A stretch of 64,000 bases of DNA from Bedellia somnulentella. Lineage: Eukaryota > Arthropoda > Insecta > Lepidoptera > Bedelliidae. Each line of letters begins with the position of its first letter. Within the stretch, counting starts at the first letter, position 1. The stretch is taken from the NCBI GenBank assembly GCA_963576735.1, contig OY755173.1, positions 7,286,873 to 7,350,872 of the forward strand, written 5' to 3'. The position numbers and the translations under genes were made by a program. The notes under the pieces were generated by a model that saw nothing but the letters and a program-made list of their open reading frames with translations, made no database searches and was not told the DNA's origin. This document shows positions 22,508 to 35,943 of this stretch, piece after piece.

Positions 22508-22732
22508 GCCGTGTAGTGCCGGCTTAGAATAGCACTACCCCATTTCTTCCGGTGGGTGTACGTAAAAGGTGACTAACGGTATTGGAGCGTTGGAGACCCA
22601 TCACCAAAAACCTTTGTTTTACCATCTTTTCCCCACTCAACTTTTCGAAAGTGGCTGAGGAATTTCTAATTCCTTAGCTCTGGCTACCCCTTCTAGGGAT
22701 TTATAGCCGTGAGTATATGTATGTATGTATGT
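22508..22732 (+). repeat. SINE-A copy, near full length
   Basis: It starts GCCGTGTAGTGCCGGC and has all SINE-A blocks: TAGCACTACCCCATTTCTTC, GGTGGGTGTACG, GACTAACGGTATTGG, GGAGACCCATCACC and GGCTGAGGAATTTC. It ends AGCCGTGAGTATATG with a (TATG)n tail. The central CTTTTAAGGG-TTTTTGGGCGATG block is mostly deleted. No clear target duplication. Confidence 0.8.
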
Positions 22733-23193
22733 AATAAGGAAAGCCAGTGTTTAAGTTGTTTTATATTAGTGAAACTTCATTATGTATCTACTTTACTTAT
22801 CGCCTGGAATCCCGTCATAAACTTACCTGTGCTTGCGCCGTAATTCCCTTAAATGGGTAGCTAGATCTATGGAATATTCAGCCGTTTAAGGAATTTGAAC
22901 TGTGGGTTAAGATAGTAGAAATGGAGAGTAATTGACGATGATCCTAAATCACCTCCTTCGTCGCCCACAGTAAGCGTTGAGGTAGTTGTATTATAACACT
23001 ACTTTCATAACTTGCTTTTTTAGTGTATGAAATACAAATTTAAAGATAATAAGTTGAACTAAGTGATAGATAAGCGGTATGACTATAAATCAGTCATGAT
23101 TACTTATTTAAATATTTTTTATTTCTTTTATGTAAAGGGTAAACTCACAAACCTTTTTTTACTATTATAGCCGTAAGCAACCCAAACATTGAA
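22733..23193. other. No gene recognised
   Basis: Includes a let-7-like seed at 22978-22997, which I rejected as a microRNA. Confidence 0.35.
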
Positions 23194-23428
23194 TACATAC
23201 ATACATATACTCACGGCTATAAATCCCTGGAAGGGGTAGCCAGAGCTAAGGAATTCGAAATTCCTCAGGCATTTTTGGAAGTTTGGTGGGGAAAAGATGG
23301 TAAAATAAAGGTTGTTGGTGATCTCCAACCGCATCGCCCAAAAATCTCTTAAAAAGCCCCAATACCGTTAGTCGCCTCTTACGTTCACCCACCGGAAGAA
23401 TTGGGGTAGTGTTATTCTAAACCGACAC
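23194..23428 (-). repeat. SINE-A copy, near full length
   Basis: It has a (CATA)n tail on the plus strand at about 23194-23208, then the reverse SINE-A series to GTGTCGGTTTAGAATAACAC at the minus-strand start. AAACATTG and AAATATTG beside the two ends may be a degraded target duplication. Confidence 0.8.
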
Positions 23429-24558
23429 ATACACACACAAATATTGCATCCCAACAGATTAGTAGTACTTAGTAGTAATATCCAAACTTATTGATTACTT
23501 TAGCAGTTGTTTATTAATTATCTTTCAAAAACATAATTAATAAACAACTTTATTTCAGAGCATTAATAGCAAAAGTACGACCAACATTTGACACATCCTG
23601 TTCGAACGTTCCATTACAAAGATAAAGAAAAGCCTGTCAATAACATTAATGAAATGCAAGTAAATGAATATAAAATATTTACTCATTTATGCATTTCGTT
23701 CCGTTTTGCAGACTGTTCAAAAACTCTTGTAGATGCATCTCAGAATTAAAAGTTGCCGGGTGTCTTCTTCAAGTTTTGCGACGTCGTTTCTTTACTCATT
23801 AGCTTCATTAGTGAGATACAGCGTCAGTATTTTTGATGTAACCAACTCCTTTTCAATATTTTACATCGGTTCTAGAGATTTTGCCAACTTAACTATTTTA
23901 AACACGATATATTGAACAATCAATATATTGAATTCAAAGTTACGAACTGTAAGTAAATATTACTTTTACACTGTTGTTATTCATATGAATACATATATAC
24001 CGTCCCCTTATAACCGATCAGGGTAAAAGAAAAAATATGTATTGGAATTGCACTAACTAATTTTATTCCGTGGCAGTTGTTATAGAATATTTAAGGTATT
24101 GAGGTATTTTGACTAATCATTGGGTAAAAAAAGGAGTAAAGTAAAATTATAATGATTTTAGTTTAACATTATGATGAAATGGCATCATAACACCAAATAT
24201 CTTATTCTCTGAAATAAAGATTAGGCTTATCTGTATTGGATATTTTATAGTTGTAAATTAATATTATTTACATATTCGTGGATCTTTTATACAAGAATTC
24301 AGTTTCCATTTCTTGAGTAAATATAAATGTTTGGTAAATTAAATACAGGATAGTACATACTAATATAACTCACTAGTCAAACGGGTGGATCAAGTTTCAA
24401 AAAAGCCTACTATAGATTCGAAATCAATAAATTGGAATGTTCTCAAGTACAAATTAAACTTTAACTTGAAAAGCTACAAGTAAACTTAAGTTACCGTACA
24501 ATAATATAATGATATTATTGAAAACTAAGGGTAAAATAAAAAGTATTGAAACATATAA
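23429..24558. other. Gene-free DNA with a perfect hairpin
   Basis: It contains the 16-bp inverted repeat at 23506-23548. A stretch at about 24035-24125 faintly follows the SINE-A 5' order (TTGCACTAACTAATTTTATTC, CCGTGG, TTTTGACTAATC) and may be a very old copy. Confidence 0.35.
23506..23548. repeat. Perfect 16-bp inverted repeat, 11-nt loop
   Basis: GTTGTTTATTAATTAT (23506-23521) and its exact complement ATAATTAATAAACAAC (23533-23548) enclose CTTTCAAAAAC. The arms are AT-rich. No repeat family match is known to me. Confidence 0.7.
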
Positions 24559-24963
24559 TTACCCACCGACGTCCAATGACATATGCCGTAGCAAGTATAA
24601 TTGATAGTTACGAATGTTAACATAACATTTATTCAATACCTCCATGATACCAGTTAACAAATGCAGTAACTTAAATATTCTCATATTCAAACGGGGTAGT
24701 TTTAATAAGCTTTTAGTAAACATTTTACTCAGTTTGAATCCTAGAAGTACAACTCTTTCAATTTTGTCGAGTGCATAATCTAGAGTAAGACGAGGAACTG
24801 AAAACAACACAAGAAAGAACCAGAGGATTCTTAGACACATAATACAATGCTGGGATTTAGACTTAAATTTCAAGATTTTAAATATTACAATGTACTTCGT
24901 CGAACTGCAGTGCAGGCTCTGTAAATTCCATTTAGCTAAATAGCTTTTGAGAGAGATAAGCAT
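24559..24963 (-). pseudogene. Possible jockey/CR1-like LINE post-RT remnant
   Basis: A 134-codon open frame. Its order LRILWFFLVLF, LTLDYA, DKIERVVLLGF, LLKLPRLNMRIFKLLHLLT is like the region downstream of the polymerase domain in jockey/CR1-type LINEs. There the family shows a LGF-type block, an LDYAS.VW block, an I..IERVQ..FL block and an L..L..RR...L..LYK..NG block. The VW segment is missing. It appears as an isolated fragment without a visible polymerase domain or tail. The likeness was judged from memory of family patterns only and could be accidental. Confidence 0.35.
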
Positions 24964-27900
24964 CTAGCCATAGAATGTTTCCTTACGTTAGGTTGGAAAC
25001 TAAGAAAATTGAAAAGGGAGTCGCCAAGTAAAATTGCAATGTCGATTTCGATTTCGGGATACCTGAGCGTACGATGCTGTCTAGCGTCGTAAACACTTCA
25101 GCCTTGACGTGTTGATTTTAGTGTGTTTGAGTGCATAGACTAAAGTGATTTTCCTATTGTATGCTCACGTTTTACTCGAAAATTTCAGTATGCAAAAATA
25201 AACCAGCATTCACGAAACAATTTTCCATTTTCTTCGAAACAGTGAAATGTTTAGCAAAAACATCTCTGTAATAACAAAATCTTTTCACATTTTAGATGAT
25301 ATTCCAGCAAATCGACATAACTCGCACATTTTTCTGCCAATCTTGGTTTTAATAAGTATATAACGTTCCCGAGATGTACCTGTGAGGAGGAAATTTACAT
25401 AATCATTATCATATCTGGAGCACTGGCTGGAGTATAATGCCCTGGAGGTTAATAATGCTATTTTCTCAGCACGTTTTCACGTTGCTATTTCAAGTTATCG
25501 AGCGACTTTATCTGCAAAGTCATTGTTAGTGGCCGCGCGGAGGGCGCTTGCTGTGCCAGTCGATAGCCTATACCCTACTTTATGGCCGACTATACGATAC
25601 TATCAAATTAACATTGCTTTTCTAATAGCTTTAACTTAATTAACAGGTATGGTTGGGTAACGTTATTTCTTACAACTGTATGCGATACGGGCTTAGGAAT
25701 ATCGGAAAGCAATATTAGGTAGAAAATGATGTTTTGTAAAGTTACTTTCAAAGAACATTGTCCTTTTGTTTCACAATTTCAAACGGTAATAGATTAATCA
25801 TATAGGTAAGAGACCCATGGGAATACATGATGACCTTTTAGTTAGTCAATAAATATATACCGAAATTATACCAAGCCAAGCCGATAAAATAATAGTACAG
25901 TACTAAACCCGTAATTAAATCGTAGTCTGTAATAAATAACAACATAATGCCCATTATACAGTGTTTAATTTAATATCTGGCACGCCCACATCCTACGAAC
26001 ATCGAGAATAGCTTACAATACACAAATTAACATTGTAACTCGCATCTCTGAAAATGACACATTTGCTACTGACAACGTGATCCATTTAATCGACTCGAGT
26101 CCTCACGTTCTGTCATGCAAAAAGTAAATTGGAGTACTTACTGAGGCGGACTGAGGGTTGGAGCATTTATTTTTGAAGAGAATAGCAGAGTACTTGATCC
26201 GTTAAATCAGAGTTAAGACGTTTCCGTACATACATGCGCGTGGCACGCACGTTTGTCGCGTATCGCTTGGGTGCTCGCGATGAAATGTCGCTTGCGAAAC
26301 TGTTCTTGCACATGTTGCATATTCTAGCTGAGACATTTCTAGTTTAATTATTTAGAATATTGTTGATGTGCTTTTATTTAAGATTTGTGAAGTACAAAAC
26401 AGAGACGAGATATGGAGATGTGAAATAATGTCAAAATTAAACTTAAAGAAATGCGCTCCAGTCTTCGTCCTAAAATGGAAAATAAGTTTGTAAACATATT
26501 TTGGACCGATAACTTCATATCGTATTTAAAGTAATTTTATATTTTTTACGTAATTAAATATGTACACTGTGTATTCCTTAACATAAATTTCATACAGCTT
26601 TAAAGTTACTTATCCATTCCCCAAATAAACTATAGCGTTCCAAAAACACACTAATAAGTAGCTATTACCAAAAACTTTCTAACTTATGAAAGTAATAAGT
26701 ACAAATGGAAACGACGAAATATGTTTGGATGTGTTTTCCTACTTTAACAGAAGTAGCTAATTCGGATTCACCTTGTTTTCATGCATTGGCAATCGTTAAT
26801 CATACAGCTGTGATTTAGGACCAGGCTCTATAGATAAAGTGACGCAATTACAGATAAATCAAAACTTTGAGAGAAAGTAACTTATTGACTTTGCATAAAA
26901 TGATCGTTGTATTGAATTGGAATGTTTAAGCTTATTATATTTTTTTATCTTAGCACTATGATACATATAGCAATATCTTTTCTAACTGTGCCTTAATAGT
27001 AAATCGAGAATTTATGCGGTTATTATTATAATAGATAGGCTTGTAGTATTTAACGAAACAAAAAGCACTGCATTTTTATTGAGCTACATGAACTGAAGTT
27101 CGATTCGTACTTTTATTGTTGAAATTCAAATTAAAAATGAATACTTTAAAATTAAAGCTACAGCTTTTATTTAAAACTAGTTTATAATGGTGATTAGTTT
27201 GAAATAGCTTAAATATAAATTTTATTATGTTCTAAAAAAACTTAAGCTAAATTAAATAAATGGCTGCACGGACACACATGAGTAATCTATAAGGATTTCG
27301 ATGTAAGCGTTACCAAGTTTGATAATAATGGTGACGGAAAACATTATGAAATCCTATCTGCGTGAGCTATTCTTAGAAATCTATACACTGTATTGATGCA
27401 AAGCGGTAGACCTGCCCATATCTCGCAAATACACGGTCCACCTACGCAAAAAAATTTATTCTGAAACCCAGTAAATGAAAATACACGTGAAATTCCAAGA
27501 ATTTGTACCACTGCCAGCTACGCCTTTGGGTATGAACCCCGGAAATACTAAGTTAAATTCTTGCATTTGACTACAAAACCATTAAAATATAAAGTGGAAG
27601 AAATAATTATATCTGAGATATACCATTAAGATTCTTAAGAAAAATATTTCTTTTACTCCGCATTAGTACATAAAATATAGGTAACGAAATTTATTTGAAA
27701 TCTAGCAATTTAAAAGCGTTTTATTTCTCAGCGAATTTCCGTGTAACAGTAGTCAGAAAACGGCCATCGTAGAGGTATAATGTATGAACGTCAGGGCGCC
27801 CCTGCTCGGTTGATAACAGAATTATATCCTAACGACACCATCTGTCTTTTAAATGTGCAGCTTTCTTTTTGGACAGCGGTGGATTCTGCGATTCTTTTTG

Positions 27901-28007
27901 ACCCGCTTCTAACGTTATATGACTCTTCTTGCGTGCTGATTAAATGTAGTTGTCTTCGTATCACAAGTAAAAGTTGTTTAAAAAATCTTCTTCGACATAA
28001 TTTATAC
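24964..28007. other. Gene desert with small remnants
   Basis: A GC-rich spot lies at about 25530-25560. At about 27258-27345, GGCTGCACGGAC, CACATGAGTAATCTATAAGG and GTGACGGAAA resemble the right end of the 586-bp repeat at 8112-8697, much decayed. An 85-codon frame at 27780-28037 overlaps the next SINE fragment and is not supported. Confidence 0.35.
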
Positions 28008-28100
28008 CGCCATTTTCTGAGGCTGAGGAGTTTCTAGTTCTGAAGCTCTGGCTACTCCTTTTTGGGAAATATGGCCGTGAATATATGTATGTATGTATGT
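28008..28100 (+). repeat. SINE-A 3' fragment
   Basis: It begins near the GGCTGAGGAGTTTCTAG block, then GCTCTGGCTACTCC, GGCCGTGAATATATG and a (TATG)n tail ending near 28100. The 5' two thirds are absent. Confidence 0.65.
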
Positions 28101-31100
28101 TTTAAACTTATAAGATGAAAAATGTTCTCTGGTGATGTTTTTTCAACCGTGATGCCAATAAATCCTCCAAAACAAATCTTTTCACCTTCTACCATCTTGT
28201 ACATGCGATCATTACTTTGACCATTAAATCTGAATCACAAGTTAATTAATAATTACTAGTCCTTATTAATCAAGAATTCCTCCAAAGTAAACTACGCTCA
28301 ATAATGTAGCATCATGGCAGAATAATATATCACAGTGTCAGTTATCAGAGGTGTTATCGCTTAATTTGTGTCAATATTTGTCGTTCCAGTCTTGGCTGCT
28401 GCAGCCTGAGCGCCGCATAATGCATTAGCTGATTAAATCTTTGTACGGTGATCGTTCATCCTTACACTGATACGGTACCGTGCCACGGTGAAACTTCTCG
28501 TGTATACGTTTTGATTTTTTTGCAGATCGTAAGTAGGTGTAGATAGTAATGAGTAAAAAAACTCCACTTCGATTCAATATACTTTAACTCCGCAATCTTT
28601 AAAACTTCAAAACTGCCATCAGCATCTTTAGCAATAAAAACGTGCTTCATACGGCACTACGTTTTCATATATATTATAAATGATTACAATATGTACGAAT
28701 CTTCAACCCTCTCAACTTGGAAAAAAAAATCATTTTATTAATTTAAAACTTTATTATAACAATGTATATAAAAGTTACTCAACACAGTTAATAAAAAATT
28801 GCATAAAAAAATGTTTATATTACTTTCGATTTTTAGTGAAACTTTCGATACTCCTAATTTCAGATCATACTCAAAAGGGTGTTGGACGAAATCCACATTA
28901 ATAGTTTACCAAACTACCGTCTAAGCTATTAGCAATGTTAACCCGAAGCTAGTTTATTGATTGAAAACAAAGCCACAAGAAAAACAAACCGAGTGTTCAA
29001 AATTACATAGAAGCGATGTAATATAACACGAGTATGATGTAAAGTACACAAGTACCCATTGCATGCGGAAATCGCTCATAAATCTACCCAAGTCTGTAAC
29101 AAACTTAATACCGACGACCGCCTTGTAATTTTCAACATAGAGATAGGTACTCCATAATAACTTTAGGTTAAGTTTAATTTGAACTACGTGTAAGATGTAT
29201 CGCTTCGTGATTGCTTCTGGACTTTTATGAAAACACTTGTTAGTTCGCTCTACAGTTATGATGATCGAGTGGCTACTTGAATTTTTAACAGTTTTGTTTA
29301 AACTTAAAGTAATGATTGATGAAACAGTAGAAAAGGTTTCGCTAAGAAACGCTAAAAAAGTTATGTTCAATCGTATTTATTAATAATTGTGGTCTCATTA
29401 CTTTTTATTTTGTTAATGCAAAGGATTTTGTGTGAACTTATTATCATTTCAAAAGGATAAAGGTTAAGCTAGATTTCTTTTTACGTTCTATTAAATAAGT
29501 CTAGTCTAGGAATTCAGAAACTTAAGAGATAAACTTAACAGATAATCTGTGATCAAATTCTCACAAAATCATGAAAACAAAAAACGTTGTGGTTTAAAAA
29601 ATCATTCTGTATGTTTTGTATTGAAAACAAACTCGGGACGGGTGGCTACTCCACTCCATGCCAATGAACATTTCACGAAAGCACAAGTGTAATAACATTA
29701 AAAATCGCACACCTTTTTGCGCGTATCTTTATGGGCCGTGAAAAAGTGTTTTCTATATAAATACATCATACTCGTCGATGTTTACTGATAAAATATTCTC
29801 ATCTTTTACACTAATGAGAAAAAGCTGGAAAAGCAATAAATTGAAATTTATTTCTACCGTGTAGCGCTTACACACACATAAATATTTATTACTTATTTAA
29901 GTCAGTCGCAATTCATTACGAAGGCTTTTAAATGAGATTTATGTATTTGTTTAAAAGAATTCATATTACGTTTGGTTTTGTTGAATGAAATGTCTTGAGG
30001 TATATATTTTCGTTATTTAAAAAGCTTTATTTGGATATTCATATTATTGGTTTTGTAATTCTCAGAGTGACCTATTACTTGTTTTATGATTAATTTTGTA
30101 TCCTATAATCTTTATTTTATTTCCCAAACAAAATCATAGAGAGCTCATCCATTAGATTGTTGGCATAGAAAGTATATCCAAACACTATGATTGCTAAGTA
30201 GAAAAACTTTTCGCATACTTAATAATATGAAAGTTATTAGAAGTTTCCGAGGAACACAAGATTATAAGTAGGAAACAGAAAGTGTTATAGTTGACTCAGA
30301 GCTTTGAGGGGTGCGTAGGTAAGCGGGGTGTAAGGGAGACGCGACTGAGGGGGTTGCGGTAATCAAGCAGGACAGTAATTCGCAGCCTTAAGGGTGTGAT
30401 CGGTTGGCGCAGACGAGGGTATAACTCCGCATCCTCCGAGAAACGAAATACTTTAGTTCAACATAGTCGATATGTGGTTTTGTTATGTAGCTCTTTACGA
30501 TTAGGCAATTTCTCAATAAACACGCGACTCAGATGCCCGGCTATTGCTTAAAGTTGTGAGTTGTCTCGAGAGAAATTAATGTAATGTGGAATATAAGTTA
30601 GGACATCGTAATAAGATTGGGTTCGATGTTACTGTCTGTTTCTGCTGCTAGTTTATTTAGGAGTGAGATGTAATTGGCCGCGCGAACTTGCGTACCTCCG
30701 AGGTTTACATCTCTTCCTCTTTCAGTACGTATTGAATTCATAATGACGGAGATGTAGTGTTACTTTCGGTATTTTTTTCGAAGCAGATTCTTTTAATGTT
30801 AGGAGGCTGTTAGTTTTATTTTCAAAACTGTCCAAAATACATTTGTGTAGTAATTAAAAATAGAAGGAAATATATTAAATAAAGTTTGTTCAAAGAAAAC
30901 TAGTTGTATATAAAACCAATATAAAGAATAAAATAATAATTTGAATTATTATTTCTGTTGCCTCACCATTTGGTTTACTGTTGGGAAAATCGGTATAGTG
31001 ATTTAAACCAACTTAATAAAAATTGTACTGAGTTTTCGTTGTGACTCTTAAAAAATTTATAGGGTTTTGCTCCCATCAACAAATATACGTAGTAATGAGT

Positions 31101-31748
31101 AAGAAGCAGTACGAAAAATATATTGAGTGCAGTCATAGAAATTGTTTGAAATACCATCATCCCAAAAAAAACTATAGCACAGTAGTGCTTTAGCGTTCGT
31201 ATAAAAAATATTATTAAAAACCAAATGAAATCGACAAGACATATTAAGACCTTAGCATTCAAACGGTAGAATAAAAAAGCATTAAAAATACAATACAGTC
31301 AGTACTCTCAGCAAAATCTGATATTCCAATTTAATTGGTAACAAATTGCACGAGTAAGGAACCCACGCACCACTCCACTGGTTTGAGTACTTTGCAAGCC
31401 CTCTAAGGGTCCTCAAGACCCGACGTCAGACTTTCGGTATCTTTACACCTTAATTATACATGGGTTTAGTGTGAGAAAGAATCGTACGGAAAACCTCTCT
31501 TTCTGTATTTGAAATTCTACGAGCTCAAATTGCGGTTCGTCAGGGTAGTACTTTAGGGTTCGTAAAAATAACGTTTTTAACCCACTTTGACTTTAGGGTT
31601 TTTTTGATCTTATGTATGTATCTGTATGTATGTATATTGAAGATGAAAAAGTGAAAAAATAATTCTCAAAAGTAAACTGATGTAACTGAACTTTTTCACT
31701 CTAGTCACTAGGTACCAATATTGTCAAACATTGAAATAATTTTCTGTT
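28101..31748. other. Gene desert with GC-rich patch
   Basis: About 30300-30440 is GC-rich. Minus frames of 138 codons (28954-29370) and 95 codons (30975-31262) have no recognised domain. Near 31553-31615, TTTAGGGTTCGTAA faintly resembles the end of the 8112 repeat. Confidence 0.35.
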
Positions 31749-32041
31749 CAGTATCGGTTAAGGATAGCACTTACCCATTTCTTGTCGTGGATGTGGCATG
31801 AGGCGACTAAGGAGTGCAAAATTCTTCTATCCTTTGTTTGTTTTACACTTTTTGTGTTTGCGTTTCCTACCTCCGAATTTTTCACAAATCTTTCATTTAT
31901 TAGTAATAATCCCCACATAAGGTTTTCATGTCAAAGACATTCAAATTTTCCCCACTTAACTTTCAAAAAGGCAGAAAAATATCTAATACTGAATTTCTAA
32001 CTAGTCATTTCTGGATTCATAGCATTTTATATATGTATGTA
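31749..32041 (+). repeat. Old SINE-A copy
   Basis: Blocks in order: GTTAAGGATAGCACTTACCCATTTCTTG, GAGGCGACTAAGG, TTTTCCCCACTTAACTTTC, TGAATTTCTAACTAG and ATATATGTATGTA. The centre is strongly diverged and partly replaced. The 72-codon frame at 31782-32000 lies in this repeat. Confidence 0.5.
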
Positions 32042-32937
32042 TTGAAATAGTATTAAATCACCTCATTAAGTACAAAAAGCATATAGTTCCTAATTCTCTA
32101 TACTTTCCTTATTCCAGCCACCCAGCTCGTCTTCTTACATAGTCAACACAAGAGCCTATTGACGCCACCGAGGCCGTTTGAAACACTTGTATCATCACAT
32201 GCTGTTTGATGTTTATTTTCGGAGAAATTTTCACTTTCACTTTAAGGAATACACGTAGTTAAAGTAATTAAAAGCAATTTATGTTACTTTTATAGTAGAC
32301 ATGACCTTTCAATTAAAAACTTGAAATTTATTAATATACTGTTAAATCTAGTTTAAAAATTTACATGGCCGATGAATAGGGTATAAGAATGTGTGACATG
32401 CATAACTATAAAAAATCTGAATAAATGTCAAACTAGTATAAACAGACAAAAAAAACATTACTACTACTTTAGTGTCTTCAAAAAAAATTAGTTATCCCCT
32501 ATTTAGTTATTCCTCAGCACATAAGCTCAATCAAGTTTTTCAATCATAAAAAGTAGCTTATACCGGCACGTTTACTATTAAAAGTTAACGACTTGAAATT
32601 TCGGCCTTTTCTTAAAAGACTATCTCTTCAAGTAGCCTTCAGGGATTGTTCCTCGAGATTACATTGCTTCCTATATATTAGCGTAATGTGATTTGAGATA
32701 TCGAACTGGTCAAATCTTGCAACTTCTGAGTAAATTGTACAAACTTTGCTATTCAGATCTAGTGTCATTTAAAAAAGTAATAATTTAGCGATGATTTATT
32801 AATACTGAAATTAATACTAGACAAACATACATAAATAAATAAATAAATACTGTCTCGAATCATGAGAGATATTAAAAGGCTTATAGTACTGTACAAATAA
32901 GGCCAATATTAAATAAATAAATATATAATAGCTTCAT
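32042..32937. other. No gene recognised
   Basis: Contains a short (AAAT)n run near 32828-32847. Confidence 0.35.
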
Positions 32938-33173
32938 CTTAAAATAATACTACCCATTTTTTTCCTTGGTGAGACCGAATGTGTTATGGAAAAGGCGACT
33001 TTAGAAATTAGGGTTTTTAAGTAAATTTTCGCCGATGTGGCTCGAAACCCATCACCAATAACTTTGTTTTACATTATTTCTCTCCTCAAGTACATAACGT
33101 TGCTAAGACATTTTAAATTTCTTGAGCTCTCGCCTCTTTTTGGAATTTATAGTAGAAGAATATGTATGTATGT
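32938..33173 (+). repeat. Old SINE-A copy
   Basis: ATACTACCCATTTTTTTCC, AAGGCGACTTTAG, CGCCGATGTGGCTCG and AACCCATCACCAATAAC are followed by TTTCTTGAGCTCTCGCC and GAATATGTATGTATGTA. The tail survives and the start is lost. A 62-codon frame at 33037-33225 lies in it. Confidence 0.6.
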
Positions 33174-34092
33174 AATTTTGTATCAGTACTGCATAGAAAA
33201 TGAAGAACAGAATATAAGGGCATAATAAAAGTTGTAATGTAGCTTGTATTTGGCTCAATTTCTGACTAAACCCCCACTTAAACCAGGTTTATCATACAAC
33301 TTTTGTATAATCTGTCGAACACTGCCACAAATATAAGCTCAAACTTCACTCCACTCCACTGAAATCTTATCAGAACTACTCAGAATGTATAAGTATTATA
33401 CGTCTTTTCTCTTTTCTGCATGATTAAGTTGACAACTTATTCGCTACAACCAACGGAAACGTGACAACTTTGGATCCGAATCGGTTAATGCAAAAGTTTA
33501 TTTTTATAAGTAAGATTAAATAAAGTGAAACACGAAACTTTTGTATTCAAACTCAAAACCCGGCCCAGGAAAAGGATGTCTGGCCGAATCACGGATTAAT
33601 GTCAAACTTAAAGCTATAGAATTGCCTCCCTAAATAATGTGACTTGAAAATATTTAGGCATAAATATGAGACGTGATTTTCGTTAAAATGTTTACACACT
33701 GTCATTTAACAACGAAATAATTTTGGCAAAAGTTTATTTGTGAAACGCAAACAATTATGCGACTTGCCCTTTGTATCGCTGTTATCATGTGGATGTCCTA
33801 AATCGTGAAAATTTATGTACACTTTCCGATGGAGCTCATAAACTTTGTAAAATTTCCGGCAGATGGCAGGCGGGTCGCGTTCAACCCGTGGGCCTAGTAG
33901 GGTATTGTGCTTCGACCATTTCATGAAATGACAACCTTTGCATTATTTTATTAGCTCAACTCTCTGCATTTGAATAGTTATATATTGTCGTATTGTTCAA
34001 GATTTGTGTTGGCTCTAATCTATAAAATATGGTATACCATACTTTTAGTATACAAACAATAACTCTGTCAGGAGTCTGAAATAAAATTAATG
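33174..34092. other. No gene recognised
   Basis: A 72-codon minus frame at 33706-33924 has no recognised motif. Confidence 0.35.
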
Positions 34093-34226
34093 AAAGGACA
34101 TGTATGAAAATATTAATGAACGTAAATGAAACTCGAGATATTTGCCAGTATCATACAAAGTGGCAATCGATAGTCTCTGCCTTTCCCCAACGGCAACTAA
34201 TTAAGTAAGAATATGTCTGTATGTAA
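34093..34226 (+). repeat. RTE-like LINE 3' fragment
   Basis: It matches the LINE end at 42410-42536: ACATGTATGAAAATATTAATG, then TGCCAGTATCATACAAAGTGG and TCGATAGTCTCTGCC, ending AAGAATATGTCTGTATG. It is diverged, with no clear target duplication. Confidence 0.6.
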
Positions 34227-35817
34227 ACATTAACTCGTCCGCTTTGCCCTATGCTATACGTACAGTTTAAGTACATACTTCTAACACATACATATTAAAG
34301 GAGTAACAACATTTGAAATACGGACATAATCATAACCGCACGTGGCTCCAACCTCTTACGTTAAGCCTCGATTTTAGGTACCTAGTCACTTTCTCTGTAA
34401 AAAATATTTGTATTATTTAGATAGAATTCAAAATTTACATTACTGTATTTCAATGTCATAGATCACTAATTATCGAGCTCTTAACTCAAGTTTCAGATGC
34501 AAACAAAATGCTGTTACTTTTAACATATTTTATGGGAAATCTAAAACGATTTTCTTCGCTGATCTAATGAAAAGGTTTTAATGGATTTTTGTCAGTGATA
34601 TTCACTCAGTCATTTTACGCCATTAACGGTTGAGCGACGCGGGCACTAATTCACGTTTAAAAGCCTGCACTTGAGTCAAAGTCAGTGTGAATTTTGTCTT
34701 AACTAGTAATTCTAACAAAAATCTAATTTGTCAAAAAGTACCAGCGTTTAAGATTGTAGAATAAATTTCGACAGGATTTTAAGGCAAGGATAAATAACGT
34801 GAATGAGAGTACTCTCAAGATTAGTGGTCAATCTTTTCTAAAACATTTGGGCTTCGAAACGGGTCTTAATCTATTTTTGTGAGGGCTGACCGCCTTATAA
34901 TGCATCAATAGATGCCGTATAAGAGAAGTGGTCAAATCTTGTACTTAGCCCGCAATCATCATTAGATGTTATGTAAGTTGTTGCAAAATCAGAAAACATT
35001 ATTGAAAGATTTTTTATAGCAAGCGTGTTCAAATAAAACGATCGTATCAACGATACGGAGTGAGCAACAAGGTAATTCATACGCAGACATAAAAGCTAAC
35101 AATCGTAAATTACAATGTTAAGGTAGGAAGCTACATGAACACTCTACAGGATATAACCCGACTTAACAACAACTCCGGTTTTACATGTGAATCCATCTAG
35201 TTACGTTTAACTTGTAAGTTATTTAACTACATAACTCAACCATCCCATTACAGGTGTAAAGTTAGTCTAAATTGTAATAAAATGGGAACAAGCGAATCAT
35301 GGCGCCTACTCGCCGCTGAGGCAGCTTCCGTACGACAAACTTACGCACTTACATGTATCCTCATAAAACCCGTATTATGTTAGGGACCTCTTGTATGCTG
35401 AATTAAGAAAAATGTTCTCCTCTACGCGGTACGTTATTTCCGAATAACCAAATAAATATAAGATATAACAAGGATTTGGAGTATGACATAAAATGTTGCA
35501 ATTTGTCTCAGCTTAGATCGAACAATAGCATTGAAATCATTTTTGACATACGTAACATATGAAATTGAAAGATAAAACAATTACTGCTTTAATTAATGTA
35601 TTAAAAGCAATTATTTTTTAATAATTATTACATTCAAAACGAGAAAACTTTTTCAAATCCTTAACATAAAAGTATGAGTTATTTGATAAAATAATTAACC
35701 CTAAAATTAAAATAAACGGTACAGTTAATCGCCTACAACTATTAGGAGTACTAGAAAAGTAATAAGTTGTTGTTGAGTACGAATATTACATAATTATGTT
35801 AGTAACTGAATCAGATA
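34227..35817. other. No gene recognised
   Basis: AT-rich. The longest frame is 61 codons at 34895-35080, without motif. Confidence 0.35.
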
Positions 35818-35834
35818 TTATTTTTAGAATATTA

Positions 35835-35926
35835 CATACGTACATATTCTCACGCCGTTTGTTCCCATTGGGGTAGGCAGGCACTATCGATCGCCACTTT
35901 GTACGATCCTGGCAAACCTCTCTGGC
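35835..35926 (-). mobile_element. 92-bp RTE-like LINE tail with 17-bp TSD
   Basis: The minus strand reads AGAGAGGTTTGCCAGGATCG, then TACAAAGTGGCGATCGATAG, GCCTACCCCAATGGG, ACGGCGTGAGAATATGTACG and a short tail. This is the last ~90 bases of the LINE. TTATTTTTAGAATATTA flanks it exactly at 35818-35834 and 35927-35943. Confidence 0.9.
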
Positions 35927-35943
35927 TTATTTTTAGAATATTA

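Noticed and set aside
22978..22997. let-7-like sequence TTGAGGTAGTTGTATTATAAC
   Set aside because: Only the seed region matches. The 3' half differs and no downstream strand can form the long microRNA hairpin.
20840..23440. CRISPR-like direct repeats from recurring ATACATACATAC blocks
   Set aside because: They are microsatellite tails of separate SINE-A insertions, with no regular spacing.
28954..29370. 138-codon minus-strand gene
   Set aside because: No domain, AT-driven amino-acid content, no repeat context and no sign of splicing or transcription signals.
33548..33620. Possible tRNA-like SINE head near AAAACCCGGCCCAGG
   Set aside because: No A box at the right distance and no matching body on either strand.
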